64,000 nt of DNA from Aspergillus flavus (lineage: Eukaryota; Ascomycota; Eurotiomycetes; Eurotiales; Aspergillaceae): contig NC_092406.1 of assembly GCF_009017415.1 (NCBI RefSeq), forward strand, positions 5,022,001 to 5,086,000, written 5' to 3'. Below the pieces are notes generated by a model. It was not told the origin of the DNA. It did no database searches and was given only the letters and a program-made list of their open reading frames with translations. Made by a program: the position numbers and the translations under genes. Position 1 is the stretch's first letter. Every line of letters starts with the position of its first letter. Shown in pieces: positions 44,499 to 56,569 of this stretch.

Positions 44499-46095
44499 CT
44501 ACCTCCCATTAACACTAGGACTAGAATACCTCCCATGAAAAACATGATACTCCGTCGTAACCGAAATCCCCGCATGATCATCCACCGGCGGACAAGCCGC
44601 ATCCTTGACCAACTCATCCTCAGAATCATGTCTCGACAGCCCCGTCGGCGTACCATGGCCATCCGTAACGACGTTCGAGGCCACCGACGCCGTCACCTTA
44701 TTCAGGGGTCCCTGTTTCGCTGGACCGTTGGAGTGGGAGAGCTCGTATGCTCGGCTGCTGTTGTTGTAGTAGGTCCCGCTGCGAGACTTCGAACCAAAAA
44801 AAAGGGTCCGGAGGACAGGGAGGGAGTTGGCGATTATGGCGATTGCGGTTTCGATCATTGAGACCGTGCAGGTTATCATTTGTTTGTTTTGCCAGGCGAA
44901 GATTGCGCGGATTACTGTTTTTTTTTTGAGTTGGTTAGTTCGGGGTTGAGTTCTTTGAGTTGGGGTTGGAAGGGGAGTTTGGGGAGGGAAGGACGTACTG
45001 CTTGTGATGACGACGAGGATACCCAAGAGGAAGATGGACATAACACCGAGCTTTTGTTTGAAAGGCATGCGGATTCGGAGGACTTGGGAGATTGGGAGAC
45101 AGATGACTGGCGTGGTTGTTAGTTTGTTGTAGGGTTGCATGGTTGGTCATGGGTAACTCACTGATTACATCACTGAAGATGTTGACTGTTGTTGGTGGAA
45201 TTGACGTTAGTGAGGGTTTCTTATGTGAAAGAGTGTGTAGGCTGCGACAACGTACACAAAATGGTGATCCAGTAATTGACCCGGGTCTGTTTATTGGAAC
45301 ATGCCCCTGTGTATTGTTAGCTTGCGCCCATCTACCGATGTTCATATTGGGAAAAGCGCACGGTCCGGGTTATCCATATCCCAAATGCGGTCGACAGGAA
45401 AGCACTTGAAGATGATGTTGAGGAAGATAGTGAGCCACGTAGCGGCAAGCAAGGCGAGGACAACATTGTAGATTCGTTGGTAGTGGGTTCGATCCGCCAG
45501 ACGTTTGTAGAAGCAAACCTGCATGCACAACTAGTTAGTCAACAGCCCTTTTCTCCATTTGGTCAAGAATGCGAAAGGGTACGAACCATGCCAGCCTTGA
45601 TCAACCACAGAGAAGTCACATAAAGAGTAGACCCTGGAATGATCATCTATAACCAACGGTCAGCGTGCGATGCGACAAATCCGTTATCCAAGCTGCACTA
45701 ACCTTCATCATATTGACCATATCCGACTTTGACGCATTGGCCATGTCCGTCATGCCTAAACAGCAAAGAACTATCAGAACCCTTGCCATGCATCTCCCAG
45801 CGCAACCACAACTTACCCCAATTGAACATGAAATGCTGGATGATCAGATCACCGATCAAACACAGACAGGCCGCCGCGACGAGGTAGTCGTCGACGTAAA
45901 ACTTGCTGAACCTCCGCCATCGCACAACTAATCGTGTAACGAAAAAAGCACAAGCGACAACCGTACAGATGTACCATCCGACCTATAATATACGCGACAA
46001 AGTGATCGTCAGTTCACCGGTTGCCCGTGCCGATCAATTGCGGAAGAGGGAAATAAAAAAGCACATACCACCTGTCCGACTCCCGGGTGAGCCAT
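44499..46095 (-). CDS. Rhodopsin-domain (PTH11-like) integral membrane protein
   Basis: Several exons with short introns. Starting at the ATG at 46095 (MAHPGVGQV), the frame runs through VGWYICTVVACAFFVTRLVV, RRFSKFYVDDYLVAAACLCL and IIPGSTLYVTSLWLIKAGM. It continues with VCFYKRLADRTHYQRIYNVV, the Cys loop IIFKCFPVDRIWDMDNPDRA and RVNYWITILFNIFSDVI. The last blocks are ICLPISQVLRIRMPFKQKLG and MIETAIAIIANSLPVLRTLF. A polar tail of about 85 residues follows. This is the fungal 7-TM rhodopsin-domain family also seen at 6176-7467, but the two copies are clearly divergent and have different exon layouts. The D-D-Y-L motif after TM2 and the C-x-P-x-x-R-x-W loop are shared hallmarks. Function unknown. 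Confidence 0.87.
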
Positions 46096-47736
46096 GGGGA
46101 CGATCTGCAGTCGTTCCCACCGTTATGAACGAGCGAACGAGGGACCGACTGCCATTTAAACAGCTGGAACGAGTGAATACCGTTTGGGCGGCAAAAGGGA
46201 GCGAAGGGACCTTCAATTGTAAGGTTAGTGTGCGAAAGACAGAAATTTTAACAATGCCAACCTTGATAATATGGACCTGTTTTTGCGACCTCCATTACAG
46301 GTTGTGGAATCTTGCCTGCGGACAGGGAATCGATTCCTCTCTCCCACTGGTCCAGATAGCATGGGTCGATAGAGAAATCTAACGATGGCGAAGCTTATTC
46401 CTAGACAGTGCTGGAGCCTGCTAGGGAATCGCCGGCGCTATTGGGCAGGCATGGGGATGTATTTTCCACGAGCGAGTGGCATGCTTGGAAGGGCCTAATA
46501 GTCTGCTTAAACTTCCACGGTTCCGACATCTCGGGAGGCTGGATGGAGTGGAGATGTTTCCACTCAAAGTATGTCTGGTTTACCGGATGCGGACAGTGCC
46601 GGAAGCATAGGGCTTGGATCATGAAATCACTACCCTACTCCAAATCTCCAACCTGAGACGCGAGGTTACATAGCCTCCGAGATGTGCTGTGATTTCGGAA
46701 CGCATTTAATTTCCCTTTTCTCGGCGCCATACAAACCAGCCAACGACACTGTTCTCTATGTCTGAGTCTTACAAATACACTTCTTGCCCTGCGCAGATCT
46801 GCATCATGAGAGTCAAATATTAGCTCATGGGATAAACCTAATAGGTCCCAACCGGGCTATGTATACACGATAGTGCGACATGGAGATATTTACGATATAG
46901 GAAGAGGCGACCGACACTAGAAACCAACAGAAAGGAGGCAATCTAGAGACAGGAGGAAACACGAAAACAGTTAGATCAAGCGAGTTCAACACACCAATGC
47001 AGGGACAACGATCGATCTGGATGGAGCGCTATTCTAGAAATTCCATATGCCGAGGCCCCAAGACAGAGACTAGGCAGTCAAGAATAAATGGGAAAACTTC
47101 GGCATAATGACTTCTGGTACGGAGTACAACTGTCCCGTTAACCTGCTAGGTTTTTCTTTTCTTACTCGGATCCTTTCCGAGTCTGCCGCCGAGTAATCCA
47201 ATTTATAGTTTTAGTTAAGGTCTCTATGCTACATTGTAAAGGATTTCTTGAAGCTATTTCCAAATATATACACGGGAACAAGGTGGTTGAACTTTGTACA
47301 AAGTTAGGGTTAGCTAGGAGTGCTACCCTACCGACGACCAAAAAATGTTTTCAATAACGAATCGTCCGTGATTCTGGAGCGATTGGTCCTTTGCCCCACC
47401 ATCTAACGTCCAATTGATCGCTAGCTCGAGGTGAAGATCCATTCCTAAAGTGGAACACGTGGCGCTGTACCTGAATCGATCCTTCTACACGAGATTCTTC
47501 ATGCACGATTTTTCTTAGCGTGAATGTAGAAAAGGTCTGGTCCTCTGGTCTGCCTGAGGATCAGGCAATCCTTCGTATTGGTATCCACCTGCGTGGGAAA
47601 TTTGATATGGAGTAAGACGCGCAAATACCGATAGTACTGATGTTTTAATTTATTATTGACAATTAATTAAACCTGTGAAATGGGTATATGTCTATTAATG
47701 CTTTATGCTAATGTCTAATTGCCGATGATAAGAAAT
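46096..47736. other. long intergenic region, no supported gene
   Basis: About 1.6 kb. Short frames near 46096-46656 lack domains. No repeat or RNA gene is seen. Confidence 0.5.
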
Positions 47737-49612
47737 TTAGGAGGACTCGGCCAGGGTGACCGGGTTCTGGACCACGGGGTACTTGGGGATGTTGGGATTG
47801 AACACGGACTGGCACCGGGCGTTGTAATCGCCGGTACTTCCGATTTCAATGGCCAGCTCGTTGCCAGGAACTCCGAGCTTCGCCAAGGGTCCGTTGGTGG
47901 GCTTGGCTTGGTCCCAGCCCGGTCCAGCGCTGGGGTTCTTGATCCAGGCAACAAACCAGTTATTCATGTAATCAGCCAACGCCTGCTCCGCCTCTGTAAC
48001 GTCGGTCAGTTTCGAGAAACACTCATTGCCTCCGTGGAAGAATGGCACTTCGCTTCCGTGCGATGCGCCGATTCCTGGGATGCCAATGACGTTGTCGTAG
48101 TCACCGAACCAACGGTACACCCAGGTAGGCTGCTCGTTCGCACGGACGTCGATCAAGTAGTCAGTGGGACAGAAGAATCGAGCGTCTCCGTACGAGGCAC
48201 CGCTCATGAGGGACACCGTTTCATAGTCCGAGGCGTTGTAGGCGGCCAGGAGCTCGTCATCAGGCACGTGAGCCATGTCGGCATCGAAGGTGTTAATCCA
48301 TTGGGAGAAATTGGTGTTCTCACTGGAGTAAACCATACCGAAGAGCTTGCCCTCCTGGTCGGAGTTGCCGACGATCAAGGGAAGCGACTTGGGGTAGTTG
48401 CCAGCCGCGAAGCGCGACTTGTAGTCAGAGAAGCGGGTGATGTTGTCCACGATCGGAGAGAACCAGGTGTTGGAGGTCGAATTGAAGTAGGACGTCTGGA
48501 TCGAGTACACATCCACTTCACGAAGACAATCCAGGGTAGGGTTGCTGGAGTCACAGCTGAGTGTAACACCGGCGGCTTCAATGTCCTGAGCCACTTGAGT
48601 CAAGGCGACGCCGGCAGGGGCGATGGCGGGCCCCGACTCGGCATTGGCGGACATTTCGATCGCACCCGCCAGGAATGTCTCGGGATGATTCCACAAGTAA
48701 TGATCAACCTACATCGCGATCAAATTAGCCACCGGGACAATCTTCCGCGTCAAATGGCCATTGGAACCGAAGGATTTGTGAATTACTTACATGAACAGCG
48801 CCGGAGGAGTGACCACCTAAAACAATGCGGGTCTTATCGCCACCAAATCCTGCAATGATGTTAACGCATAACCAAGGGACAAGAATGCTTTCTACATACC
48901 TCTGATGTTGTCGTAAACCCACTGCAAGGCCATCTCGACATCGAGAATGCCAAAGTTCTGCGATTGGCCTTCGAGCTCGGGAGCGTAGGGAGAAGCATAA
49001 ATGCTCTCACGGTAGTTAACGTTCACGTAGATCACATCCTTGCGAGCGAAGTTGTATCCTTGCCACTGAGCATTGCTGTTGCCACCAGTAACCATTGCAC
49101 CGCCATAGATGTAGACAAAGACCTGTGCATTTGTTAGCCAATCCTCTATAGAAGTCCCGGTGAAAATATGAGGAACTCACGGGAAGGTTAGAGCCATTCT
49201 GAGGGGTCCAGATCTGTAGAAAACGATTTGGTCAGTATTCAATAGTAGCAAACAATATAAATGCAGGATAAAATACATTCAGGTTCAAGCAGTCCTCGCC
49301 CTGAGCAACGATGGCGCTGCCGGACATAGCCTGCGCACAGGAAGGGCCATAGGAGGTCGCATCGAATTCAGCCGTGGCGGACTTGCCCAAGCTCTGAGGA
49401 GCCTTCCACCGATTCTCACCAGCAGTCGACTGCGCAAAAGGGATTCCCAGGAAAACATTGGTGCCGTTCTCCACAAATCCCTTGACAAGACCTTGCTCGG
49501 TCAAGACCGAGGGCGTGCCTTGGAAAGTGGCACCAGCGCGGCCCTCCAAAAGAGCGACAGCAGTGACAGCAAGGCAGGCTGCCCGCTCAAGAAGATCCCA
49601 GATGACGCCCAT
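47737..49612 (-). CDS. Secreted type-B carboxylesterase/lipase
   Basis: Five exons, 49612-49277, 49213-49181, 49122-48900, 48849-48791 and 48708-47737, give 540 residues. The alpha/beta-hydrolase of the cholinesterase/carboxylesterase type has a signal-peptide-like N-terminus (AACLAVTAVALLEGRAGA), then FLGIPFAQSTAGENRWKAP, then GEDCLNLN and VFVYIYGGAMVTGG (oxyanion hole). The nucleophile Ser is in LGGHSSGAVH, disrupted from the rest by intron 4, an acidic residue in IVGNSDQEGKLFG and the catalytic His in GIGASHGSEVPFF. Cys pairs (CDSSNPTLDC) suggest secretion. It likely cleaves carboxylic esters outside the cell; the true substrate is unknown. A T-rich TATA-like element (TTTAAATA, minus strand) lies about 75 bp upstream. 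Confidence 0.92.
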
Positions 49613-51336
49613 GGTGAAATCCCTTCAAGAAAGGAGTATATGGTGAACCGAAGAGGAGAAATAAAGGGATGAAGAAATCCGCGGCTATTTAAACTAGACT
49701 CTTAATTTTATTTTATGCTTTCGGGACCCGTCCGGAAGAAGAAATCCACGTTTGGCCTCCTTAACCCTAGTTCGATTTCGAATCCTACCGTTCTTTTACT
49801 CCGATTCTCCATTCTGCTTTACCCAAGGGAGTCCCACAGAAACATTTTGACATCGGCTAATCGATTGTCTCAGCCACGTGGTAGCGATAAACTGGGCCTT
49901 GATCTAATGAATTATAGTGCTTGGCCATCGGGTCCCACCCTCGGAGAAGAAAAGCCGTTCGCTAGCCACTGGTTGGTTTTTTCGGCAGTGCCATCATTAG
50001 CAAATATTTTCTACAGGCGCGCTTCTCATTCTTTTTTGTGGTTTCTAGCGCCAACTCCCTCGTGGCGATATGGATCTGTTGGTGTGGATCTCGCGCTTTC
50101 TCTCGACGCCTCTCTCGACGCCTCTTCGTGTTTATCGATTTTTTTGCCCCTCCACTAACTATCATTCCGGCTGTTATGAGGAGCCAACACGTAATAAAAA
50201 CACGGTAGAGAAACGTGTGTGTTCTTTCGGATACTCCAACACAACCTTAAGTCCCTTCATGCCCTTCATATTTGATGTAAGCCTCACCTGTTTTGCCCTC
50301 TTCTTTTGAATCAATTCTATGCATAGATGCCCTTATCTTCATACAGACAATCGTACATAATCTCGCACCCAACATAGAACAAGTAACCCACGCAACCAAA
50401 AGTCATCAAGAATGTAAAAGCACAGCATAAAAGAACATACCAAGCCAACTCAATCAGGAACCTTCTGCATGACATTTTCCTCCGAGTAGATCCGCACGTG
50501 GGAATCGGAAGCAAAAGTGGAGCTTGAAGACTTGAACTATGGAGCCTGGAATAAGGAGGATCTATTGAAAGCGTTGGTAGTGCACATCCAAGGATTCATT
50601 TCGCACTAGACGGATTCGAGTGTTGTCGGGTTGCCTATTTGGAATATTGTGTAGAACTTTCTCTCCATTATAAGTGGGACGTGGATTTTTCAAGGCGTTA
50701 TGGGGTATACGTAGTGGCACCGTGCGAGCGCGCCATACGGGACGTCGGTCTTACCTATTGTAGGAATATTGACGAGGCGGGCATAGTTCTAGAAGCATGT
50801 TTGTGTGTAGGGATTAAGATGCGAGAGTATTCTTGGTTGGAGTACTTGTTTGCGTGGGCTACTGGTGAAATCTTAGGGGAATCACCTCTTTTGTGAGAAG
50901 TATGGGGAAGTTATATGGAAATGTACTCTGTAGCGGCCTGCTATGCATATGACTCGTAAAATTATAGATTTATTGTTCCGTTTCTGATATGCCAATGGCT
51001 CCAAAGGTTCTTGCAGAAAGTGAACCATGGAAGCAAGCAACTGGAAAAGCTTTGTGGGGAAATTGAGTAATTGACATGGATACATTTTTGTACCTCGATT
51101 TTCTTATAGTAGTAGTAGTAGGGATGGTGGGAGATCATAAGTGCATCGTGGTAAATAACTGGTAATTGACCATCCTGTGTTTCCCATGTCCTTCATACAG
51201 AATATGTACAGGCAAAGCTGCCTCAACTAGTTATATACAAGCGCTGGTATCACAGCAAGTCCCCTTGAGTCGAGGCAGGACGATTTCCCATAGTCATCAG
51301 ACGCAATCACTGTGATTGATAGAACATGACCAGTGA
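49613..51336. other. long intergenic region, no supported gene
   Basis: Open frames such as 50639-50896 (plus) have no recognisable domain. A short direct repeat (CTCTCGACGCCT, two copies) occurs near 50100-50123, and a (TAG)5 microsatellite at 51107-51121. Confidence 0.5.
51107..51121 (+). repeat. (TAG)5 microsatellite
   Basis: Five perfect TAG units in a non-coding region. Confidence 0.8.
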
Positions 51337-53238
51337 TCAAGTCCCATTTGCCGGCTGCTTCCAGACCTTTCCATCGATAGTGGTTGTCAAGGTTCCGTTT
51401 GCCATGAAGATGTTAGTCATAGCATCAATCTCCAGATGGAACCCACCGGGACTGGTCTTCTTGCTTCCGGTCACTTGTCCGGTAGACGTAAGGTCGGAAA
51501 ACCAGTCGACCTTGTTTATTGTCATGGATGCGACAGTATTGGTGAATCTTTCAGACCCTGCGATAACATGCAACCCATCATCGGAATAGTTGCGATAGGT
51601 GACTGCGATAGTTTTGATCGCTGCTGGAATGGTCTTGTCATGAATGATTGACACAGAAGCTGAGCCTGACACCTCTCCCTTCAAGGTGTAATTTCCTTCA
51701 GCTGGAAAGGGACGGTCTGGTAGAGCACTCTCGGGCACGTATGGAACACCCCAGGGAACTTCATCAGAGACAGGAGCAACGGGTTCAAGATCGAGCGGCT
51801 CGCGGCTGGTCAGGTGAGCAAGCATCAGGCGGGTGACACGACCACCTGGTTCAGTGGAGTTAGGGCAAGGCAGCGGGTTCTGTCCGCCACAAGAAGGAGA
51901 AACAACCAGGTTCTCGAAGTATGCTATGCGCGTGCCGTCGTGGGACCACTTTGGATCTGCCCCGGCGTTCCAGTTAGGGTCGTTGATGCTTCCCGGGCTG
52001 CCGTCACCGTCCCCGTTGATTTGCTGGCCATAGTAGTCTCCACGGTCCCCATCGTGGTCCAGGAGCCAAGGTCGGAAAAATCGCCGAGGGCCGTTGTTGC
52101 GAGTAGAGGATGCGACCGTAGTAGCTATCAGGTCGATGATCGGTGGAATACCGCGCATGCCGGCCATGAACATCTGTCGACCGGTCCCTCGGGTATCGAG
52201 GATAACTTGCCACTTGTCGTCGGGAGAGACATCCATCGGATCGACATACTCGGGGTGATCTGTAATCCGACGGACCTTTCCGGTTGTCAGGTCGGCAGCG
52301 AATACGTCGATGTTGCATGACTCGACAGGGTTGCCGATATATGTGACTTCTTTGCCACGTCCGGTAAATCCTCGAAGCTCACCGACGGCAATAGCCGATC
52401 GGTTAAACAATAACTCGTTGCCTTTTGCGCTGATAGGCTGTGGGCTGTCCGGGTTATAGAGTCTGGTAACGTTAACCAGATCATATCGGGCTGAGCGAGG
52501 TTCGCCAGTCTTCGGGGCTGGGTTAAACTGCAGTCGACTAAAGTAGCCAAACTGTCCTAGTTGACCATTAGAGAACGTGAAGGAGTTGAACCCTAAGTGC
52601 ACATTGTCCGGATGTAGGCGCAATTCTCGTATATTCCCTCCGGAACCTGAGCCATCTGCCTTGACATTCCAGCGGATTGGGTAGATATGCACTTTATCCG
52701 GTGTACAGTCTGAACTTGAAAGCAGCGCCGAGCCACAATCAACGATGTTGGTCCCAATTAAGGCCCTCTTGCCATCCAAAAACGCCTGAGGATATGGCGA
52801 AAGTTCTGTGCTGCCGACCTTGTTTTCTTCCGGCACGCCGCAGGTAATACACTTCCATGGGTCACCACTAGGAAAGTTGGTCCCATCAGCCTTTATCAGA
52901 GTCAAATGGGTACCATTATAAATGCTAGCCGGATCTGGAGCTGCTGGAGCCCCTGAGAAGTTTAAGCTGACAAGGACATGATTGTTGTCAGGAAGGAAAT
53001 TTCCACTCTGAATCTGGGAGGATTTGAGTAGACAACCGGTCCTGTGAGGGCTAACTTCGGGAGTACAAGAGCCCTCCTTACTGTCGGCGACAGGAGGCAA
53101 GGGAAGCTCGGTGACGACAATAGGCTCTGGTACAGGTGGTTTTAGGATCTGTTGACTGGTGTCTCTGTTGACATGGTGTACCCCAGCAACAGTAGAAACG
53201 ACGCCCAGAAAAGCAGTGGTACTTGCGACAACATGCAT
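51337..53238 (-). CDS. Secreted saponin-hydrolase-like beta-propeller protein
   Basis: Intronless, 633 residues. An N-terminal signal peptide (VASTTAFLGVVSTVAG) precedes a Pro-rich linker. The rest resembles fungal soyasaponin hydrolases, secreted enzymes that release the glucuronide-linked sugar chain from soybean saponins. Supporting blocks include GDPWKCITCGVPEENK, DHPEYVDPMDVSPDDKWQ, GMRGIPPIIDLIATTVAS, GDYYGQQINGDGDGSPGS, DPKWSHDGTRIAYFE and MLAHLTSREPLDLEPV. The D-x-S-P-D-x-x-W and W-S-x-D-G-T-R motifs are typical of TolB/WD40-like propeller blades. Many N-glycosylation sites and Cys pairs fit secretion. Catalytic residues are not known to me for this family, so enzyme activity is inference. 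Confidence 0.72.
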   Translation of the reverse strand: MHVVASTTAFLGVVSTVAGVHHVNRDTSQQILKPPVPEPIVVTELPLPPVADSKEGSCTPEVSPHRTGCLLKSSQIQSGNFLPDNNHVLVSLNFSGAPAAPDPASIYNGTHLTLIKADGTNFPSGDPWKCITCGVPEENKVGSTELSPYPQAFLDGKRALIGTNIVDCGSALLSSSDCTPDKVHIYPIRWNVKADGSGSGGNIRELRLHPDNVHLGFNSFTFSNGQLGQFGYFSRLQFNPAPKTGEPRSARYDLVNVTRLYNPDSPQPISAKGNELLFNRSAIAVGELRGFTGRGKEVTYIGNPVESCNIDVFAADLTTGKVRRITDHPEYVDPMDVSPDDKWQVILDTRGTGRQMFMAGMRGIPPIIDLIATTVASSTRNNGPRRFFRPWLLDHDGDRGDYYGQQINGDGDGSPGSINDPNWNAGADPKWSHDGTRIAYFENLVVSPSCGGQNPLPCPNSTEPGGRVTRLMLAHLTSREPLDLEPVAPVSDEVPWGVPYVPESALPDRPFPAEGNYTLKGEVSGSASVSIIHDKTIPAAIKTIAVTYRNYSDDGLHVIAGSERFTNTVASMTINKVDWFSDLTSTGQVTGSKKTSPGGFHLEIDAMTNIFMANGTLTTTIDGKVWKQPANGT

Positions 53239-53293
53239 TTTGGACGATGCGATGGATGTTGAACACCAAAGTGGAGGAAGAGCTGACCTCCAT

Positions 53294-53300
53294 TTTTATA
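53294..53300 (-). promoter_or_regulatory. TATA-like box of the saponin-hydrolase-like gene
   Basis: TATAAAA on the minus strand, about 56 bp before the ATG. Confidence 0.45.
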
Positions 53301-54234
53301 ATCTGCGATGTGGAAACGATCGGTTACCACTTCTTCCGCTCAACAGGGGTCTGATCCACAGTGGAAACCTCTTCTCTAGGATCTAAGTATAAAGATAGCA
53401 GATGAGTTCGGCTACCCCGGGTTCTGAGTGGTCGATCATTGCTGTATGTGGCAAAGGAGGTCTATCGTATCCGTATTATTTTCCTATCATGGCGGGCGTC
53501 CGTATTCTATACTGAAAAAGGCAGCGTTTACGCAGGCGAAATATCTGGCAAACAAGAAACACTCTTATGATCTGCAGGATTGTCGTCGGTTCATTTCTGA
53601 CATACGCAGCAGTGCTCTCTTGTAGGAGCAGTGCTAGATTAATTTCAATATGGCTCAGCACTTTTAAGGCATGTAGGCCGACGTGCAGACGCCAACTCCA
53701 TATAGCTTCCGCATCTGGCGATAGATTGAAACGCTTCCAATATAATGTCTTACCGTATATCTTCACATGCTTTGGATTTCTCCGGAATGATGTTAACTCT
53801 ACGGCAGTTGATCCCTCGTTCACCTAACCAAGAAGAAGTCTTACAGCCAAAGTGCCTGGTGCCAACCGAGGTTGCATTGTGTTTATCTCCTGTGTCATGC
53901 AATGGCAGGGCCTGGGAAATAGTGGCAAGGATTTATTTCGGTTGTAGCCCGCTAGGCATAGAATGCCAGCTTGCCTGACCCAAGGCACAATGGATGAGGT
54001 AATGAGTAATGATCTGTTGAGATGACTGTTCATCCCGGATAGTTCTGAGACATCGCTGACATGGGTTCTCGTCATTTAATTTTATAATTGAAGGGTACGG
54101 GAATTGGGAGGGTTTCTTTGTGGTAAATTGTATTTTTATTACTAATAATATAAAAGTATAGCCTATATGCACTCCATATAGATAAACTTCCTCATATGAC
54201 TTTTGGGTCCCCAGAGGAACAGGATTAACTCATT
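53301..54234. other. intergenic region, no supported gene
   Basis: Open frames at 53476-53978 on both strands have no domain and poor context. Confidence 0.5.
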
Positions 54235-55291
54235 CTAATGCCAGTATTTTCGGATCGGCTCCTGTATGAGCTGCCATGCCTGCGCCATCGCTTGCACTAC
54301 ATCCTCAGGAAGAGGTCCTTTCTCTGAATCAGCCAAATTACCTTCTAATTGCTTGACACTGCTCGCTCCGATGATCAAGGCATCGCCGTGCTTTTTATCC
54401 AAGACAGAGTGGTGTACCAGCCAACGGTAAGCGCACTCAGCAACGGTGAGACCATGTTTTTGAGCAGCTGCTTGAATAATCTCTAGTGCCGCGAATGTCG
54501 TCTTGTTCCAGTAGCGGTCATTCATCGTAGAGCTTTGCTTATTGTTGGGATCGTACCGTGCACCGGCGTCAAAGGAGGTCGTCTCAAGATTGTAACGACC
54601 GGTAAGTAGGCCACCTGCCAAGGGTTGAAAGCCATATAGAGCAATATTGTAATGACGAAGGCAGGGAAGCAACTCAGCCTCAATCGCTCGGTGAAGGGGG
54701 TTGTAGATGCCTTGGTAGACTGAGGGACGAATCCAACCATGACGGCCGCAAATTTCACACATCTGGGCGACTTCCCAGGACATGAAATTACTGATTCCAA
54801 GACGTTTGAATTTTCCTTCACGATGTAATTTGTCCACCTCTTGCATTGAGACTTCGAGCGGTGTGTTGCGGTCCGGCGCGTGAAGGTACCAGAGGTCCAC
54901 ACTGTCCGTCTTTAGCGCTTCAAGACTTCGGTTGAGTGCTCGTCGCAGATCTTCAGCTCCGAGCGTGTAAGCATCGGGAATTGCCCCGTAGTTTGCTGTT
55001 GGATATACTTTCGTGTGTATGCGTAAGTTCCTCTCCTGCCAACGACTTTCCCCGAGGAGAGATTCAGAGGTGCCGTTGCCGTAGGCGCGGGAAGTGTCGA
55101 TGTCGCTGTGTCCATGTCGTTGGAAGACATCTAGAACGTCTTTAACTTCTTCAGGCGTGGTTTGTCGGCAGCCATCTAGCCCTAATACACCGTTAATATT
55201 CAGTCATTCGGTTGATGCACGGGCGTGATAACGTACCTGCTTGGCCGACGGTCATGGCCCCAAAGATGATATTAACATTGGTGGATGCCAT
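54235..55291 (-). CDS. Aldo/keto reductase, AKR7-like (aldehyde reductase type)
   Basis: Two exons, 55291-55237 and 55175-54235, give 331 residues. It matches the AKR7/aflatoxin-aldehyde-reductase-like branch: NIIFGAMTVGQA, then SDIDTSRAYGNGTSESLLGE with catalytic Asp and Tyr, IHTKVYP with Lys, and DLWYLHAPDRNTP with His. The later KFKRLGISNFMSWEVAQM and DALIIGASSVKQLEGNLAD form the NADPH-binding end. Such enzymes reduce aldehydes and dialdehydes in the cytosol. Its partners to the right (cupin, MFS permease, Gfo/Idh dehydrogenase) suggest a catabolic setting. The exact substrate is not predictable. Confidence 0.92.
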
Positions 55292-55709
55292 TGCACTGTT
55301 GTTAATAACAATGAGGTCTTCGTACACGAGTATAGATTAATCGAATATCTCTAACAACAATAGTGAGTACAAATGGGCAATCCCCTTATATACCCCCGAT
55401 GGTTCTCCCGCATAACTCCGGGCAAATCTTTAATTCCGTTAATTAAACCAGTATGCAGACCTTCTCTGGATATGACCGAGATAGATATACAACCATGCTC
55501 CACCAGGGAGACATACTTCCGAAGCCCTGTATATATGAAAAATTGAGGTTGTGGGTCGATAGCAATTAAAATGGTCAGCAATTTGCAGCTGTCGGACTTT
55601 ACACCGGAGTTAAAATTCGCCTCTTCGCAGTTAAGAAGTCAACCAAAACCCGTGCTACTACCATAGAACCAAGTATCATCGTTCATAACTATTTCCATAT
55701 TATAAAAAT
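55292..55709. promoter_or_regulatory. divergent promoter between AKR7-like and cupin genes
   Basis: 418 bp between oppositely oriented starts. An AT-rich stretch (ATTATAAAAATATG) ends at the cupin ATG. Confidence 0.5.
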
Positions 55710-56207
55710 ATGTCTGACTCTACAGCACCATCCCTACCGCCTCCCCGCCGAGTCGTGACTGGCCACAACCCTAACGGCCAGGCAACAGTAGCCTTCGACT
55801 CCCACCTTACCCCCCAGCCTGTGGGAGGTAACAACTTGACGATACTGTGGTCAACGAGCGAGCATCCCGCAAACGTCAATGGCTCCGAAGATGCAGCACT
55901 ATCACCGCGGAGTTGGCCTCCCACAGGCACTGGGGTCTCCGCTTATGATATCCCCCCAAAAGCAGAGGGAGTGTTCCATCGCTCTATCACGCTCGACTAC
56001 GTGATAGTGGGCAAAGGAAGCGTTGTTTTGAGCCTGGACGATGGCTCGCAAGTAACGTTGAACGAGGGCGATATGGTCGTTCAGCGAGCTACGATGCATA
56101 GCTGGAGCAACACAACCGACCAGTGGGCACGCATCTACGGAATGATGATCCCGGCGCAGGCGCCTGTTGTGAATGGGAAGGAACTCAAGGAGGATTGGCC
56201 TTTTTGA
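55710..56207 (+). CDS. Cupin-domain protein
   Basis: Intronless, 165 residues. One cupin (double-stranded beta-helix) domain occupies the C-terminal two thirds: FHRSITLDYVIVGKGSVVLS carries the first motif (GxVxxHxxx type, with one metal-ligand His) and LNEGDMVVQRATMHSWSN the second (G-D-x-x-x..H..N). Metal ligands are therefore reduced compared with dioxygenase cupins. Small fungal cupins of this type occur in catabolic gene clusters and are usually unassigned; isomerase, decarboxylase and lyase roles are all known in the superfamily. The first 45 residues are polar and Pro-rich. Confidence 0.85.
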   Translation: MSDSTAPSLPPPRRVVTGHNPNGQATVAFDSHLTPQPVGGNNLTILWSTSEHPANVNGSEDAALSPRSWPPTGTGVSAYDIPPKAEGVFHRSITLDYVIVGKGSVVLSLDDGSQVTLNEGDMVVQRATMHSWSNTTDQWARIYGMMIPAQAPVVNGKELKEDWPF

Positions 56208-56569
56208 GATTCTTGCCAGTTTTTCTTAGAGGTGTTTGGTACATCGCCTGAGAAATAAGTACGGCAATGAGTTTCTCCTGTGTCACTGGGACAACTCGAT
56301 TGATTTCAGACACTGAGTGAAAAGCTTGTATCTCTCAATTTAGTACCTTTCGCTACATTTGTTTTGGAGTGCATCCAATCTGTGTTTTACGGGCCAGCTG
56401 GGTTATTTTCGATGAGCTTTGCAGTACTATCATTCGCTTGGCGTCATCTGTCAAAGGCTTTTATACTCGGTTTCTGTGTTATCACCTTTTGCTGTTGGTA
56501 GATTGTACCATAAAACATGGATTATTAGCAATAACACTAGCCCAATGCACAAGACACTACTTCAACTGA
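56208..56569. other. convergent intergenic region
   Basis: 3' flanks of the cupin and MFS genes. Nothing is seen. Confidence 0.5.

Noticed and set aside
47719..48858. Long plus-strand frame (379 codons)
   Set aside because: It is the shadow of the carboxylesterase coding strand. The minus-strand protein has the family motifs and proper introns.
50095..50125. Short CTCTCGACGCCT direct repeat
   Set aside because: Only two imperfect copies, so simple slippage is enough; no CRISPR-like spacing.
50639..50896. 85-codon plus-strand frame
   Set aside because: Composition and lack of homology make it unsupported.
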